Shown here: piece after piece, positions 16,060 to 23,839 of the stretch
Position numbering within the stretch: position 1 is the first letter of the stretch
Layout of the letters: each line of letters starts with the position of its first letter
NCBI GenBank assembly: GCA_016791105.1
Contig: JAEUNM010000104.1
Coordinates: 1-64,000, forward strand
Direction of reading: 5' to 3'
Length of the DNA stretch: 64,000 nt
From: Rhodocyclaceae bacterium
Lineage (GTDB): Bacteria > Pseudomonadota > Gammaproteobacteria > Burkholderiales > Rhodocyclaceae
The notes under the pieces: generated by a model
What the model saw: only the letters and a program-made list of their open reading frames with translations
What the model was told of the DNA's origin: nothing
Databases searched by the model: none
Program-made: the position numbers and the translations under genes

Positions 16060-16302
16060 ACCCGGATACCCTCAAGTGATTTGGCGGCAATGCGCCTCTA
16101 TTGCTGCGGCGGGCGCGGCGGTTTCCCTCCTGCTTTCGCGACTGCGACAGTGGTGGGGTGCGGTCGTGTTCCGGCACGATGTGGCCCACGGCACTGCAGT
16201 CAGCGGGCAGCCCTGCGCGCGGGACATTACGCGCGGAATATTCGTGCGCGCCTGGCTGCGCGCTGCCGATACTGCCAACTTTGATCGATGTGGGCGCCGA
16301 TG

Positions 16303-16602
16303 TCACTCGTCCGCGTCGAAATCGGCGCTGCCGATGTCGCGTGCGCCGCGCATGATCCGCTCGATGCGGATTTCGGCCGGATATTCCCGGTAGAAAATGA
16401 GATAGCGCCCATGCGGGAGCATGCGAATGCCGTCTCCGAATTCCGGCCTCGCGCTGCCGAGGCCAGGGACAACGCCCAGTTTCAGGCACTTGGCGTTCAT
16501 TTCGGCGATGAAGGTCAGCGCGCGTCGCGGGTTGTCCAGTGCGATGTAATCACCAATTTGTTCGAGATCACGTTCCGTTTGCGGCGACAGAACGACGCGC
16601 AT
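16303..16602 (-). CDS. parE: ParE/RelE-superfamily toxin
   Basis: 99 aa from ATG at 16602 (MRVVLSPQTERDLEQIGDYIA); an in-frame GTG at 16605 would add one residue. The ParE fold features are clear: the N-terminal helix pair, AEMNAKCLKLGVVPGLGSARPE and the closing strand YLIFYREYPAEIRIERIMRGARD. ParE toxins typically inhibit gyrase. The start overlaps the parD stop (TGATG), so the pair is co-translated. Confidence 0.9.
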   Translation of the reverse strand: MRVVLSPQTERDLEQIGDYIALDNPRRALTFIAEMNAKCLKLGVVPGLGSARPEFGDGIRMLPHGRYLIFYREYPAEIRIERIMRGARDIGSADFDADE

Positions 16603-16871
16603 CACGAACCACCGTTTTCCCGCTCCATGCGCTCATATTTTGCCGTGAGGCGGTCGAACACGTCTTCGGCGGGAATGCCGGCGCCGCTGTCCGCGCCCTT
16701 TTGAATTTCGGCGCGCAATGCTTCGAGTTTCAGCGTTCGACGTTTTTCGCGGTCTTCCAGTGCGCGCAGGCCGTCGCGAATGACTTCGCTGGCGCTTGCG
16801 TAGCGTCCTTGTTGAATCTGCGACTTGATGAACTGTTCGAAGTGCTCACCGATCACGTAGCTTGATGGCAT
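16602..16871 (-). CDS. parD: ParD-family antitoxin
   Basis: 89 aa starting at ATG 16871 (MPSSYVIGEHFEQFIKSQIQ). This start is preferred over an upstream in-frame one at 16913 because CAGGAGACC lies 7-8 nt before it and the family begins here. The N-terminal ribbon-helix-helix ends with GRYASASEVIRDGLRALED (about 24-42), typical of ParD. The C-terminal tail would wrap the ParE toxin. Autoregulation is supported by the palindrome directly upstream. Confidence 0.9.
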   Translation of the reverse strand: MPSSYVIGEHFEQFIKSQIQQGRYASASEVIRDGLRALEDREKRRTLKLEALRAEIQKGADSGAGIPAEDVFDRLTAKYERMERENGGS

Positions 16872-16880
16872 GGTCTGGTC

Positions 16881-16932
16881 TCCTGCAATTGCTTGCAGGA
16901 CAAAAACTATCAAAGATTGCTAGTGACAGCAA
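16881..16932 (-). promoter_or_regulatory. parDE promoter and operator palindrome
   Basis: On the minus strand: -35 TTGCTG (16932-16927), 17-nt spacer, -10 TAGTTT (16909-16904), then the perfect inverted repeat TCCTGCAA-GCAA-TTGCAGGA (16900-16881) just before the ribosome-binding site. The arrangement fits a ParD autorepression site covering the transcription start. Confidence 0.65.
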
Positions 16933-17145
16933 GGGCATATTGGATTTTGCCCGGCCGCGCCTGAGCGCGACGTCGCATTGGGCGAAACCGAGTATCGCCC
17001 TGGCCGGACCGAGCTTCCTGCACGGGTTGATATGACGCACGTGGCAGTCGTGGCCGCAGGGCCGCCGGCAATCCGGATCCGAGGGGTTTGTCGGACCTGA
17101 ACCCGGCAGGTGGTGGGCCGGCGCGGTCGATTGTCCGACTTGTTG

Positions 17146-17595
17146 CTAGCGCACGCGCTCTTTCATGAGCCGGTTCTGGTCGCGCTTCCAGTCCTTTTCT
17201 TTTTCGCTTTCGCGTTTTTCGAACTGTTTTTTACCCTTGGCCAGACCCACCGCGGCTTTGATGCGGCCTTTGCTGTAGTGCAGATCGAGCGGCACCAGGG
17301 TGTAACCGGCGCGCTCCACCTTGCCGATCAGGCGCTCGATTTCGTGGCCGTGCAGCAACAGTTTGCGCGTGCGCACGGGATCGGGCCGGATATGCGTGGA
17401 TGCCGTGGCGAGCGGCGACACGTGCATGCCGAACAGGAAAATTTCGCCACGCTGCACGATTACGTACGCTTCTTTCAACTGCACGCGGCCGGCGCGTATG
17501 GCTTTGACTTCCCAGCCTTCGAAGGCGATACCGGCTTCGAAACGTTCTTCGATGAAATAGTCGTGCAGGGCCTTGCGATTTTCGATGATGCTCAT
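17146..17595 (-). CDS. smpB: SsrA-binding protein SmpB
   Basis: 149 aa. SmpB binds tmRNA and brings it to stalled ribosomes for trans-translation. The family motifs are present: [52 protein letters not shown] and the basic C-terminal tail [15 protein letters not shown]. The tmRNA gene itself is not in the window. It is divergent from ratA, an arrangement conserved in many proteobacteria. Confidence 0.97.
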   Translation of the reverse strand: MSIIENRKALHDYFIEERFEAGIAFEGWEVKAIRAGRVQLKEAYVIVQRGEIFLFGMHVSPLATASTHIRPDPVRTRKLLLHGHEIERLIGKVERAGYTLVPLDLHYSKGRIKAAVGLAKGKKQFEKRESEKEKDWKRDQNRLMKERVR

Positions 17596-17686
17596 GTGCG
17601 GCCGTCGTGCGGGCTTGCGTTAGAATCCGGAAGTCTACCAGTCCGACCTCGTTCCGCCAGACCTGGCAAAAGGGATTTAGCCCGAT

Positions 17687-18127
17687 ATGGCCGCGGTGAA
17701 AAAAATCGTTCTGATAGAACACACGGCACGCCGCATGTTCGATCTCGTGGATACCGTCGAGGATTACCCGCGCTTTTTGCCCTGGTGCGGCGGTACCGAA
17801 TTGCTGGACCGCACGCCGGCCATTACGCGCGCGCGCATCCACATCAATTACCACGGCATCACTTCCCACTTCACGACGGAAAACGACAAACAGGCGCCGC
17901 ACAGCATGTTCATACGCCTGGTCGAAGGGCCGTTCCACAGTCTGGACGGGAAATGGCTATTCACGCCGCTGGGCGAGCTGGCCTGCAAGGTCGAATTCAA
18001 TCTGCATTATGAATTTTCCAGCCGCCTGATCGAAAAGGCGGTGGGGCCGGTGTTCTCGCACATCGCCAACAGTTTCGTCGATGCCTTCGTGAAGCGCGCC
18101 GACGCCCTTACCAAATCCGGCTCATGA
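17687..18127 (+). CDS. ratA: RatA/COQ10-type ubiquinone-binding START-domain protein
   Basis: 146 aa. A START-like (polyketide cyclase/Coq10) single domain. VKKIVLIEHTARRMFDLVDT and EDYPRFLPWCGG are family hallmarks, as is the end PVFSHIANSFVDAFVKRAD. The E. coli homologue was described as toxin RatA, binding 50S subunits, while the Coq10 family binds ubiquinone. The sequence does not decide between them. It overlaps ratB by 4 nt (ATGA at 18124) and is divergent from smpB. Confidence 0.9.
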   Translation: MAAVKKIVLIEHTARRMFDLVDTVEDYPRFLPWCGGTELLDRTPAITRARIHINYHGITSHFTTENDKQAPHSMFIRLVEGPFHSLDGKWLFTPLGELACKVEFNLHYEFSSRLIEKAVGPVFSHIANSFVDAFVKRADALTKSGS

Positions 18128-18432
18128 ATAACGAACACCTGGACGTGCAGGTAGTTTTCGCGCTGCCGCAGCGGCAGGAAGTGGTGGAACTGGAACTGCC
18201 TTCCGGTACCACCGTGGCGCAGGCCGTGGAATCTTCGGGACTGCTGCAGAAATACCCGGAAATCAGTCTGGCGCGCAACAAACTGGGCATATTCGGCAAG
18301 ATCGCCAAGGGCGATACGGTATTGCGCCAGGGCGACCGCGTGGAAATTTATCGCCCGCTCATCGCGGATCCGAAAGAAGTGCGGCGCCAGCGCGCCGCGG
18401 AAGGCAAGCCGCTCAAAAAAGGCGCGGAATAA
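18124..18432 (+). CDS. ratB: RatB/RnfH family protein (UPF0125)
   Basis: 102 aa. A ubiquitin-like beta-grasp protein of the RnfH family. Signature segments are LDVQVVFALPQRQEVVELEL, ARNKLGIFGKIAKGDTVLRQ and GDRVEIYRPLIADPKEVRRQ. Its function is uncertain; it is nearly always encoded with RatA. The C terminus is basic (GKPLKKGAE). It ends 24 bp from the convergent arnD. Confidence 0.9.
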   Translation: MNNEHLDVQVVFALPQRQEVVELELPSGTTVAQAVESSGLLQKYPEISLARNKLGIFGKIAKGDTVLRQGDRVEIYRPLIADPKEVRRQRAAEGKPLKKGAE

Positions 18433-18456
18433 CAGGCCACCGCGCCGGGCCGGCGT

Positions 18457-19392
18457 TCAGGCCAGAAATTCCGCTCCCTGTACCATGAGCGTGCCGGATC
18501 GGCCCGGCACCTCGCCGCGCAGAATTTCGCAGCGCGGCAAAGTTTCGACATCCAGTTGTTCGAATAAGGCGCGCGTGGTGCTGAGCGTGTAGCCCTGGTC
18601 GCGCCAGCCGGCCAGCAGGCGTTCGAATACCGGCGCGAGCTTGCCGCCTTCCAGTTCGGCATGCAGGGTATAGACGTGGCCGTGCAGCGGCGCTTCTTCC
18701 GTGAGCGCCAGCAGGCGTTCATGCACGTTGTCCGGCGTGCAGCCATCCAGGCCTATCAATTCGTCCAGGGTTGGCAAGGTGGTCGGCAGTTGCGGGCAGG
18801 CCACGATTTCCGCGTTCATCACCGGTACGAAAGGTGCGCGCCCGCGCGCGTCGGAACAATAGTCCATGCCCAGGCTTTGCGTGAGCCGCAGCGCATGGCG
18901 ATTCATTTGCCAGCCGGCTGCGCCGTGGGTGCGCGCGGCGGTGCCGAATATCTGTTCGTAGCGCATCATGGCGAGGCTCATTTCGCGCCGCGTCCAGTCG
19001 GCGTCGGCGCCTTCCACGCCATCCTGCCAGCGCACGTGGTCCCAGGTATGGATGCCGGTTTCGTGGCCCGCGGCGGCCACGGCGCGCATGACCTGCGCGC
19101 CTTTGCGGCCGATGTCCGGACCCGGCAACAGCGTGCCGTAAAGCAGGGTTTTGATGCCGTAATGTTCCAGCACCGAGGTGCGGCCCACCTTTTTCATGAA
19201 GCCCGGGCGCAGTGCGCGGCGCACCGCGCGGCCGGTATGGTCGGGGCCGAGCGAAAACAGGAAAGTGGCGCGCGCGTCGAATTTTTCCAGCAGCGCGAGC
19301 AGCGCCGGCACGCCTTCGCGCGTGCCGCGCCAGGTGTCGACGTCTATTTTTAGCGCCAGCGGCGGCGGCTGATTTCTGCGGCGCCAGCCCAT
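18457..19392 (-). CDS. arnD: ArnD, undecaprenyl-phosphate 4-deoxy-4-formamido-L-arabinose deformylase
   Basis: 311 aa from ATG 19392 (MGWRRRNQPPPLALKIDVDT). It is a NodB-type polysaccharide deacetylase that removes the formyl group from the lipid-linked sugar on the inner membrane. Motif 1 is KIDVDTWRGT with the metal/catalytic Asp pair. Motif 2 is GHETGIHTWDHVRWQ with two His. Motif 5 is MDYCSDARG. Length and motifs match ArnD. The frame stays open upstream into the arnA region, but that part is out-of-frame shadow. The start overlaps the preceding stop as TGATG. Last gene of the arn operon. Confidence 0.9.
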   Translation of the reverse strand: MGWRRRNQPPPLALKIDVDTWRGTREGVPALLALLEKFDARATFLFSLGPDHTGRAVRRALRPGFMKKVGRTSVLEHYGIKTLLYGTLLPGPDIGRKGAQVMRAVAAAGHETGIHTWDHVRWQDGVEGADADWTRREMSLAMMRYEQIFGTAARTHGAAGWQMNRHALRLTQSLGMDYCSDARGRAPFVPVMNAEIVACPQLPTTLPTLDELIGLDGCTPDNVHERLLALTEEAPLHGHVYTLHAELEGGKLAPVFERLLAGWRDQGYTLSTTRALFEQLDVETLPRCEILRGEVPGRSGTLMVQGAEFLA

Positions 19393-20435
19393 CAATCGAC
19401 CAGGCTTTGCGCCTGCGCCACGTCGGCGCGATAGGCGTCGAATATGCTCGCCAGGGCGTCCTGCATGCCGGTTTTCGGCGCCCAGTCGAGATCGGCGCAA
19501 GTATTGGCGATTTTCGGCACGCGGTTGGCGACGTCCTGATAGCCCTTGCCGTAGTAATCGCCCGAGGTGGTTTCGACGATTTCCACGCGCGCCGCGCTGT
19601 CGCGATATTCGGGATATTGCGCGGCAAGATCCAGCATCATGTGCGCCAGTTCGCGCACCGAATAGTTGTTGGCCGGATTGCCGATGTTGTAAATATTGCC
19701 GCTCGCGGCGCCGTTGCGGTTGTCTATGATTTTCATCAGCGCGGCAATGCCGTCGTCGATATAGGTGAAGGCGCGCTTCTGCAGGCCGCCATCCACCAGT
19801 TTGATCGGTTCGCCGCGCACGATGTGGCCCAGGAACTGCGTGACCACGCGCGAACTGCCTTCTTTGGGGGTATGGATGGAATCCAGCCCCGGCCCTATCC
19901 AGTTGAAGGGCCGGAACAGCGTGTAATCCAGACCTTGCTGCTGGCCATAGCCGGCGATTACGCGGTCCATCAGTTGTTTGGCGCAGGCGTATATCCAGCG
20001 CGGCTTGTTGATCGGCCCATATACCAGCGGCGAATTTTCCGGGTCGAATTCGGCGTCGCCGCACATGCCATACACTTCGGACGTAGATGGGAAAATGACC
20101 CGCTTGCCATATTGCGCGGCGGCCCGCACGATGGGCAAATTGGCTTCGAAATCGAGTTCGAATACGCGCAGTGGTTCGCGCACATAAGTGGCCGGCGTGG
20201 CGATCGCCACCAGCGGCAGCACGGTGTCGCACTTTTTCACGTGGTAGGCGATCCACTCACGATTGATGGTGATGTCGCCTTCGAAAAAATGGAAGCGCGG
20301 GTGGTCGATGAGGCCTGCGACCCGCTCGACCGCCATGTCCATGCCATAAACTTCCCAGTCGCTCTCGGCCAGGATGCGCTTGGACAGGTGGTGGCCGATG
20401 AAGCCATTGACACCCAGGATGAGAATTTTCTTCAC
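19392..20435 (-). CDS. arnA: ArnA dehydrogenase half (UDP-glucuronate oxidative decarboxylase)
   Basis: 347 aa from GTG 20435 (read MKKILILGVNGFIGHHLSKR). It corresponds to the C-terminal domain of E. coli ArnA, which oxidises UDP-glucuronate to UDP-4-keto-arabinose with NAD. The Rossmann GVNGFIG is at residues 8-14. The SDR Ser/Thr region is FPSTSEVYGMC and the Tyr-Lys pair is in WIYACAKQLMDR. Arg-rich RPFNWIGPG and GSSRVVTQF match ArnA. In E. coli both activities are one 660-aa protein; here they are two genes overlapping by 4 nt (GTGA at 20432-20435). Confidence 0.9.
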   Translation of the reverse strand: MKKILILGVNGFIGHHLSKRILAESDWEVYGMDMAVERVAGLIDHPRFHFFEGDITINREWIAYHVKKCDTVLPLVAIATPATYVREPLRVFELDFEANLPIVRAAAQYGKRVIFPSTSEVYGMCGDAEFDPENSPLVYGPINKPRWIYACAKQLMDRVIAGYGQQQGLDYTLFRPFNWIGPGLDSIHTPKEGSSRVVTQFLGHIVRGEPIKLVDGGLQKRAFTYIDDGIAALMKIIDNRNGAASGNIYNIGNPANNYSVRELAHMMLDLAAQYPEYRDSAARVEIVETTSGDYYGKGYQDVANRVPKIANTCADLDWAPKTGMQDALASIFDAYRADVAQAQSLVD

Positions 20436-21364
20436 GTCGTTTCCCCGAAATTGAGTTTGCCTTGTCCAAAGCGCGCGGCGTAGCCGGCGGCATCCAGCAC
20501 AGCGCCATCCAGGCTTGCGCTCAGGATATGCAGCACGCCGCCGCCGCCGCAATCGGCGCATAGTTGTCCATCCTGCACGTACAGCCCGGCTGTTGCATCG
20601 CGCTGTGTGGCGGTGCCGGCCACGCGCGTGGCGTCGATCTGCAGGCGCCCGCCCGCGAACGCGCAAAACGCACCCGGATAGGGCGGCGCCACGGCACGTA
20701 CCAGGTTGTGGATTTGCGCCGCCGTTTGGCGCCAGTCGATTTGCCCGTCGGCCGGTTTGCGGCCACCGAAATAACTGCCTTGGGCGAGATTTTGCGGCTG
20801 CAGCACCAGCGTGCCGTTCATGAGGCCAGGCAGGGCGCGATCCAGCACCATTTCGGCCGCCAGCGTCACTTTGTCGAATACCGCGCGCGCCGTATCGTCG
20901 GGCAGTATGGGCACCGCCACTTGTCCGGCGATGGCGCCGGCGTCCGGCTTCGTGAGCATGGCGTGCAGGGTGGCGCCGGTTTCGCGCTCGCCGTGCAGCA
21001 CCGCCCAGTTGACCGGCACGCGGCCGCGGTACTTCGGCAGCAGCGAGCCATGCATGTTGTAGGCGCCGCGCGGCGCGGCGGCGAGCAGGGCGTCGCACAG
21101 CATGTGCCGGTAATAGAAAGAAAACAGAAAATCGGGTTTCAGCACCGCCACGCGCGCGACGAAATCGGGCGCGTTGGGCTCATCCGGGTAGGCCACGGCT
21201 AGGCCGTAGTCGGCGGCGCAGGCGGCCACCGAATCGAACCATATGTTTTCGCCCGCGGCGTCGCGGTGCGTGACCACCAGCGCCACGTCCACGCCGTGCG
21301 CCAGCAGCACTTTGAGGCAGCGCACGCCCACGTTGTGGTAGGCGAAAACGACGGCGCGCGTCAT
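20432..21364 (-). CDS. ArnA formyltransferase half (UDP-L-Ara4N formyltransferase)
   Basis: 310 aa from ATG 21364 (MTRAVVFAYHNVGVRCL). A methionyl-tRNA formyltransferase-like enzyme that formylates UDP-4-amino-4-deoxy-arabinose using N10-formyl-tetrahydrofolate. The catalytic triad is visible: N103 and H105 in YNMHGSLLPKYRG and D141 in TKPDAGAI, almost the same numbering as E. coli ArnA (N102, H104, D140). The C-terminal subdomain follows (APPYPGAFCAF). It overlaps arnC upstream and the dehydrogenase gene downstream by 4 nt each. It is equivalent to the N-terminal half of a split arnA. Confidence 0.9.
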   Translation of the reverse strand: MTRAVVFAYHNVGVRCLKVLLAHGVDVALVVTHRDAAGENIWFDSVAACAADYGLAVAYPDEPNAPDFVARVAVLKPDFLFSFYYRHMLCDALLAAAPRGAYNMHGSLLPKYRGRVPVNWAVLHGERETGATLHAMLTKPDAGAIAGQVAVPILPDDTARAVFDKVTLAAEMVLDRALPGLMNGTLVLQPQNLAQGSYFGGRKPADGQIDWRQTAAQIHNLVRAVAPPYPGAFCAFAGGRLQIDATRVAGTATQRDATAGLYVQDGQLCADCGGGGVLHILSASLDGAVLDAAGYAARFGQGKLNFGETT

Positions 21365-22338
21365 GCCGGCGTGGATTCCTGCGGCGCATCCTGCGTGCCG
21401 ACGGCCGGCGGGCCTTGCAGCACGGTATGCACGACATAGCGCGGGCGCAGGCGCACCTGCTGATAGATGCGTCCGACGTATTCGCCCAGCAATCCGACCG
21501 CGAACAGCAATATGCCGAGCAGAAAAAATGCAATGCCGAACAAGGTGAACAGGCCTTCGGCTTCCGGACCGACGATGAGCCGGCGTATGGCCAGGAACAC
21601 CACGAATAGCGCGGAACACAGCGACAGCACCATGCCGCCCATGGATACCAGTTGCAGCGGCACCAGCGAAAACCCGGTCATGAGGTCGAAATTGAGCCGG
21701 ATCAGGCTGTAGAGCGAATATTTCGAGGTGCCGGCGTGGCGTTCTTCGTGCCCGATCACGATTTCCGTGGGCGAGCGCGAAAAGGTATAGGCCAGCGCCG
21801 GTACATAGGTATTGGCTTCGCGGCAGGAATTCACCAGTTCCACCACATTGCGGCCATAGGCGCGCATCATGCAGCCCTGGTCGGTAATGTGGATGCGCGT
21901 GGTTTTGGCGCGCAAGCGGTTCATGCTGCGCGAGGCGTGGCGGCGGAAGGCGCTGTCCTGGCGCTGACGGCGTATGGTGCCGACGTAATCGTGACCAAGC
22001 CGGAATTGTTCCAGCAGGCGGCCGATCTCTTCCGGCGGATTTTGCAGGTCCGCATCCAGCGTCACCACGCAATCGCCGCGCGAATGTTCAAAACCGGCCA
22101 GGATCGCCATGTGCTGGCCGAAATTGGCCGCGAACAGCAGTACGCGCGTCACGTCGGGCCGCTCTTCGTATTGCTGGGAAAGCAGTGCAGCGGAGCGGTC
22201 GCGCGAGCCGTCATTGACGAATATTACTTCGTAAGGCGTATGCAGTCCGTCCAGCGCCGGATAGAGGCGCTCGAACAGCATGGGCAGGCCTTCTTCCTCG
22301 TTGTACACGGGAATTACGACCGTCAGTTCCGGATTCAT
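21361..22338 (-). CDS. arnC: ArnC, undecaprenyl-phosphate Ara4FN transferase
   Basis: 325 aa from ATG 22338 (MNPELTVVIPVYNEEEGLPM). A GT2 family inner-membrane glycosyltransferase that moves formamido-arabinose to undecaprenyl phosphate. The GT-A signatures are VIPVYNEEEGL, EVIFVNDGSRDRS, CVVTLDADLQNPPEEI (the DXD-type site) and the late Arg/Gln-rich segment. Two membrane helices near the C terminus (about 225-290) include MGGMVLSLCSALFVVFLAI and LFGIAFFLLGILLFAVGLL. A longer frame starting at 22377 adds residues that overlap arnB and have no support. Overlaps: 4 nt with arnB and 4 nt with the formyltransferase. Confidence 0.9.
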   Translation of the reverse strand: MNPELTVVIPVYNEEEGLPMLFERLYPALDGLHTPYEVIFVNDGSRDRSAALLSQQYEERPDVTRVLLFAANFGQHMAILAGFEHSRGDCVVTLDADLQNPPEEIGRLLEQFRLGHDYVGTIRRQRQDSAFRRHASRSMNRLRAKTTRIHITDQGCMMRAYGRNVVELVNSCREANTYVPALAYTFSRSPTEIVIGHEERHAGTSKYSLYSLIRLNFDLMTGFSLVPLQLVSMGGMVLSLCSALFVVFLAIRRLIVGPEAEGLFTLFGIAFFLLGILLFAVGLLGEYVGRIYQQVRLRPRYVVHTVLQGPPAVGTQDAPQESTPA

Positions 22339-23471
22339 GCGCGGTGACGGTCCAGAATATCGATCATGCTGCTGCACACGCGGTCCACCTCTGCCTCCGT
22401 CAGCGTGGGAAAAAGGGGCAGTGTAACGATTTCGCGGCCTATGCGCTCCGCATGGGGAAAGCTGCCCGGCCGGAAACCCAGCGCGCGATAGGCGGAAAAC
22501 AGGTGCAGGGCAGGGTAGTGCACGCCCACCGCAATGCCGGCGGCGGACATGGCGCGGATGAAGTCTCCGCGCGTGATGCTCAGCCTATCGAGCGGCAGGC
22601 AAACCTGAAACATGTGCCAGTTGGACTGCGTGAAATCCGCCGGCGGCAATTGCAGGCCGCGTTGCGGCGCCGCATCGGCCAGACGCTCGAAATAATGCCG
22701 CGCCAGTACGCGGCGGCGCTCGTTGAACCCGTCGACCTGGCGCAACTGGTTGATGCCTATGACGGCGGCCAGATCGGTCAGATTGAACTTACCGCCGAAC
22801 AGGTCGACATCCATGCCGCCATCGGCGTCGCGCGCCACGCCTTGCAGGCGCATGCGCTCGCACAGCGCCGCATCGGCATCGGCCGGCAGCACCAGACAGC
22901 CGCCTTCAGCGGTGGTCATGTTTTTATTGGCGTGAAAACTGAAAGACACGTAATCGCCGAAACTGCCGATGCGGCGGCCCTTCCAGTTGGCGCCCATGGA
23001 TTGCGCCGCATCTTCGATCACGCGCAGCCCGTGTTGCGCGGCGACCGCATGGAGCCGGTCGCGATCCACCGGCAGGCCGGCCAGGTCAACCGGAATGACG
23101 GCCCGCGTGGCCGGTGTGACGGCGGCCGCGATGGCGTCGAGGTCAATATTGCGCGTGTGCGGATCGACGTCCACGAATACCGGCCGCGCACCGGCGCGCA
23201 CGATCACGTTGGCGGTGGCCACCCAGGTGAGCGGCGTGGTGATGACTTCGCTGCCCGCACCTATGCCCAACATGCCCAGCGCGACTTCCAGCGTGGCGGT
23301 GCCGGAATTGAAGGCGCGCACCCTGCGGCCGCCGAAATATTCCGACAACGCGGCTTCGAAGGCTTTTACCTTGGGGCCGCTGGTAATCCAGCCCGAACGC
23401 AACACTTCCGCCACGTCGGCGATGGTTTGTTCGTCCAGCGTGGGACGCGTGAAAGGAATGAGCATGCTCAT
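22335..23471 (-). CDS. arnB: ArnB, UDP-4-keto-pentose aminotransferase
   Basis: 378 aa from ATG 23471 (MSMLIPFTRPTLDEQTIAD). A PLP-dependent DegT/DnrJ/EryC1 aminotransferase making UDP-Ara4N. The lysine that binds PLP lies in FSFHANKNMTTAEGG (about 185). Other family features are AFNSGTATLEVALGMLGIG, VIEDAAQSMGA and FNLTDLAAVIGINQL. It is preceded by the small SMR gene with a 4-nt overlap and coupled to arnC. Reading frame to the left of 23471 belongs to other genes' shadows. Confidence 0.95.
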   Translation of the reverse strand: MSMLIPFTRPTLDEQTIADVAEVLRSGWITSGPKVKAFEAALSEYFGGRRVRAFNSGTATLEVALGMLGIGAGSEVITTPLTWVATANVIVRAGARPVFVDVDPHTRNIDLDAIAAAVTPATRAVIPVDLAGLPVDRDRLHAVAAQHGLRVIEDAAQSMGANWKGRRIGSFGDYVSFSFHANKNMTTAEGGCLVLPADADAALCERMRLQGVARDADGGMDVDLFGGKFNLTDLAAVIGINQLRQVDGFNERRRVLARHYFERLADAAPQRGLQLPPADFTQSNWHMFQVCLPLDRLSITRGDFIRAMSAAGIAVGVHYPALHLFSAYRALGFRPGSFPHAERIGREIVTLPLFPTLTEAEVDRVCSSMIDILDRHRA

Positions 23472-23839
23472 GATCGTGCCACCAGCCAAACCCCAAGCAG
23501 AATGAAACCTATGCCCATCGCGCGCGTGAGCGTGACCGATTCGCCCAGCCAGAAATGCGCGATCACCGCATTCACCACATAGCCGATGGACAGCATGGGA
23601 TAGGCGATGCTCACCGGCACGCGCGACAAGCCCATCACCCAGATGACCAGGCTCAGCACATAACAGGCCATGCCGCCGACGAAAAACGGCTGGGTGGCGA
23701 AACGCCAGCCTATGGGCAACAGGTTGGCGAGCTGAAAATCGAAGTGGCCGATGGCATTGGTGCTGGCTTTCAGCAGCAATTGCGCACAGGCGTTCAGCAT
23801 CACGCCGGACAGGATAAGAACCAGGCTGATGGCGTTCAT
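23468..23839 (-). CDS. ArnE/ArnF-like SMR-type flippase subunit
   Basis: 123 aa from ATG 23839 (MNAISLVLILSGVMLNACAQ). An EmrE/EamA-type small membrane protein with four predicted helices. NACAQLLLKAST and LSRVPVSIAYPMLSIGYVVN are typical of the ArnE/ArnF and SMR folds. In E. coli, ArnE and ArnF together move undecaprenyl-phosphate-Ara4N across the inner membrane. Here only one such gene is present in the operon, so it may act as a homodimer or with a subunit encoded elsewhere. It overlaps arnT and arnB by 4 nt each. Confidence 0.8.
   Translation of the reverse strand: MNAISLVLILSGVMLNACAQLLLKASTNAIGHFDFQLANLLPIGWRFATQPFFVGGMACYVLSLVIWVMGLSRVPVSIAYPMLSIGYVVNAVIAHFWLGESVTLTRAMGIGFILLGVWLVARS

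Noticed and set aside
18457-20256. 599-codon minus-strand frame suggesting an arnA-arnD fusion
   Set aside because: Only the part after 19392 is ArnD; the upstream part is out of frame with the ArnA dehydrogenase and has no protein-like pattern.
22344-23582. 412-codon plus-strand frame
   Set aside because: Antisense to arnB, whose motifs are unambiguous.
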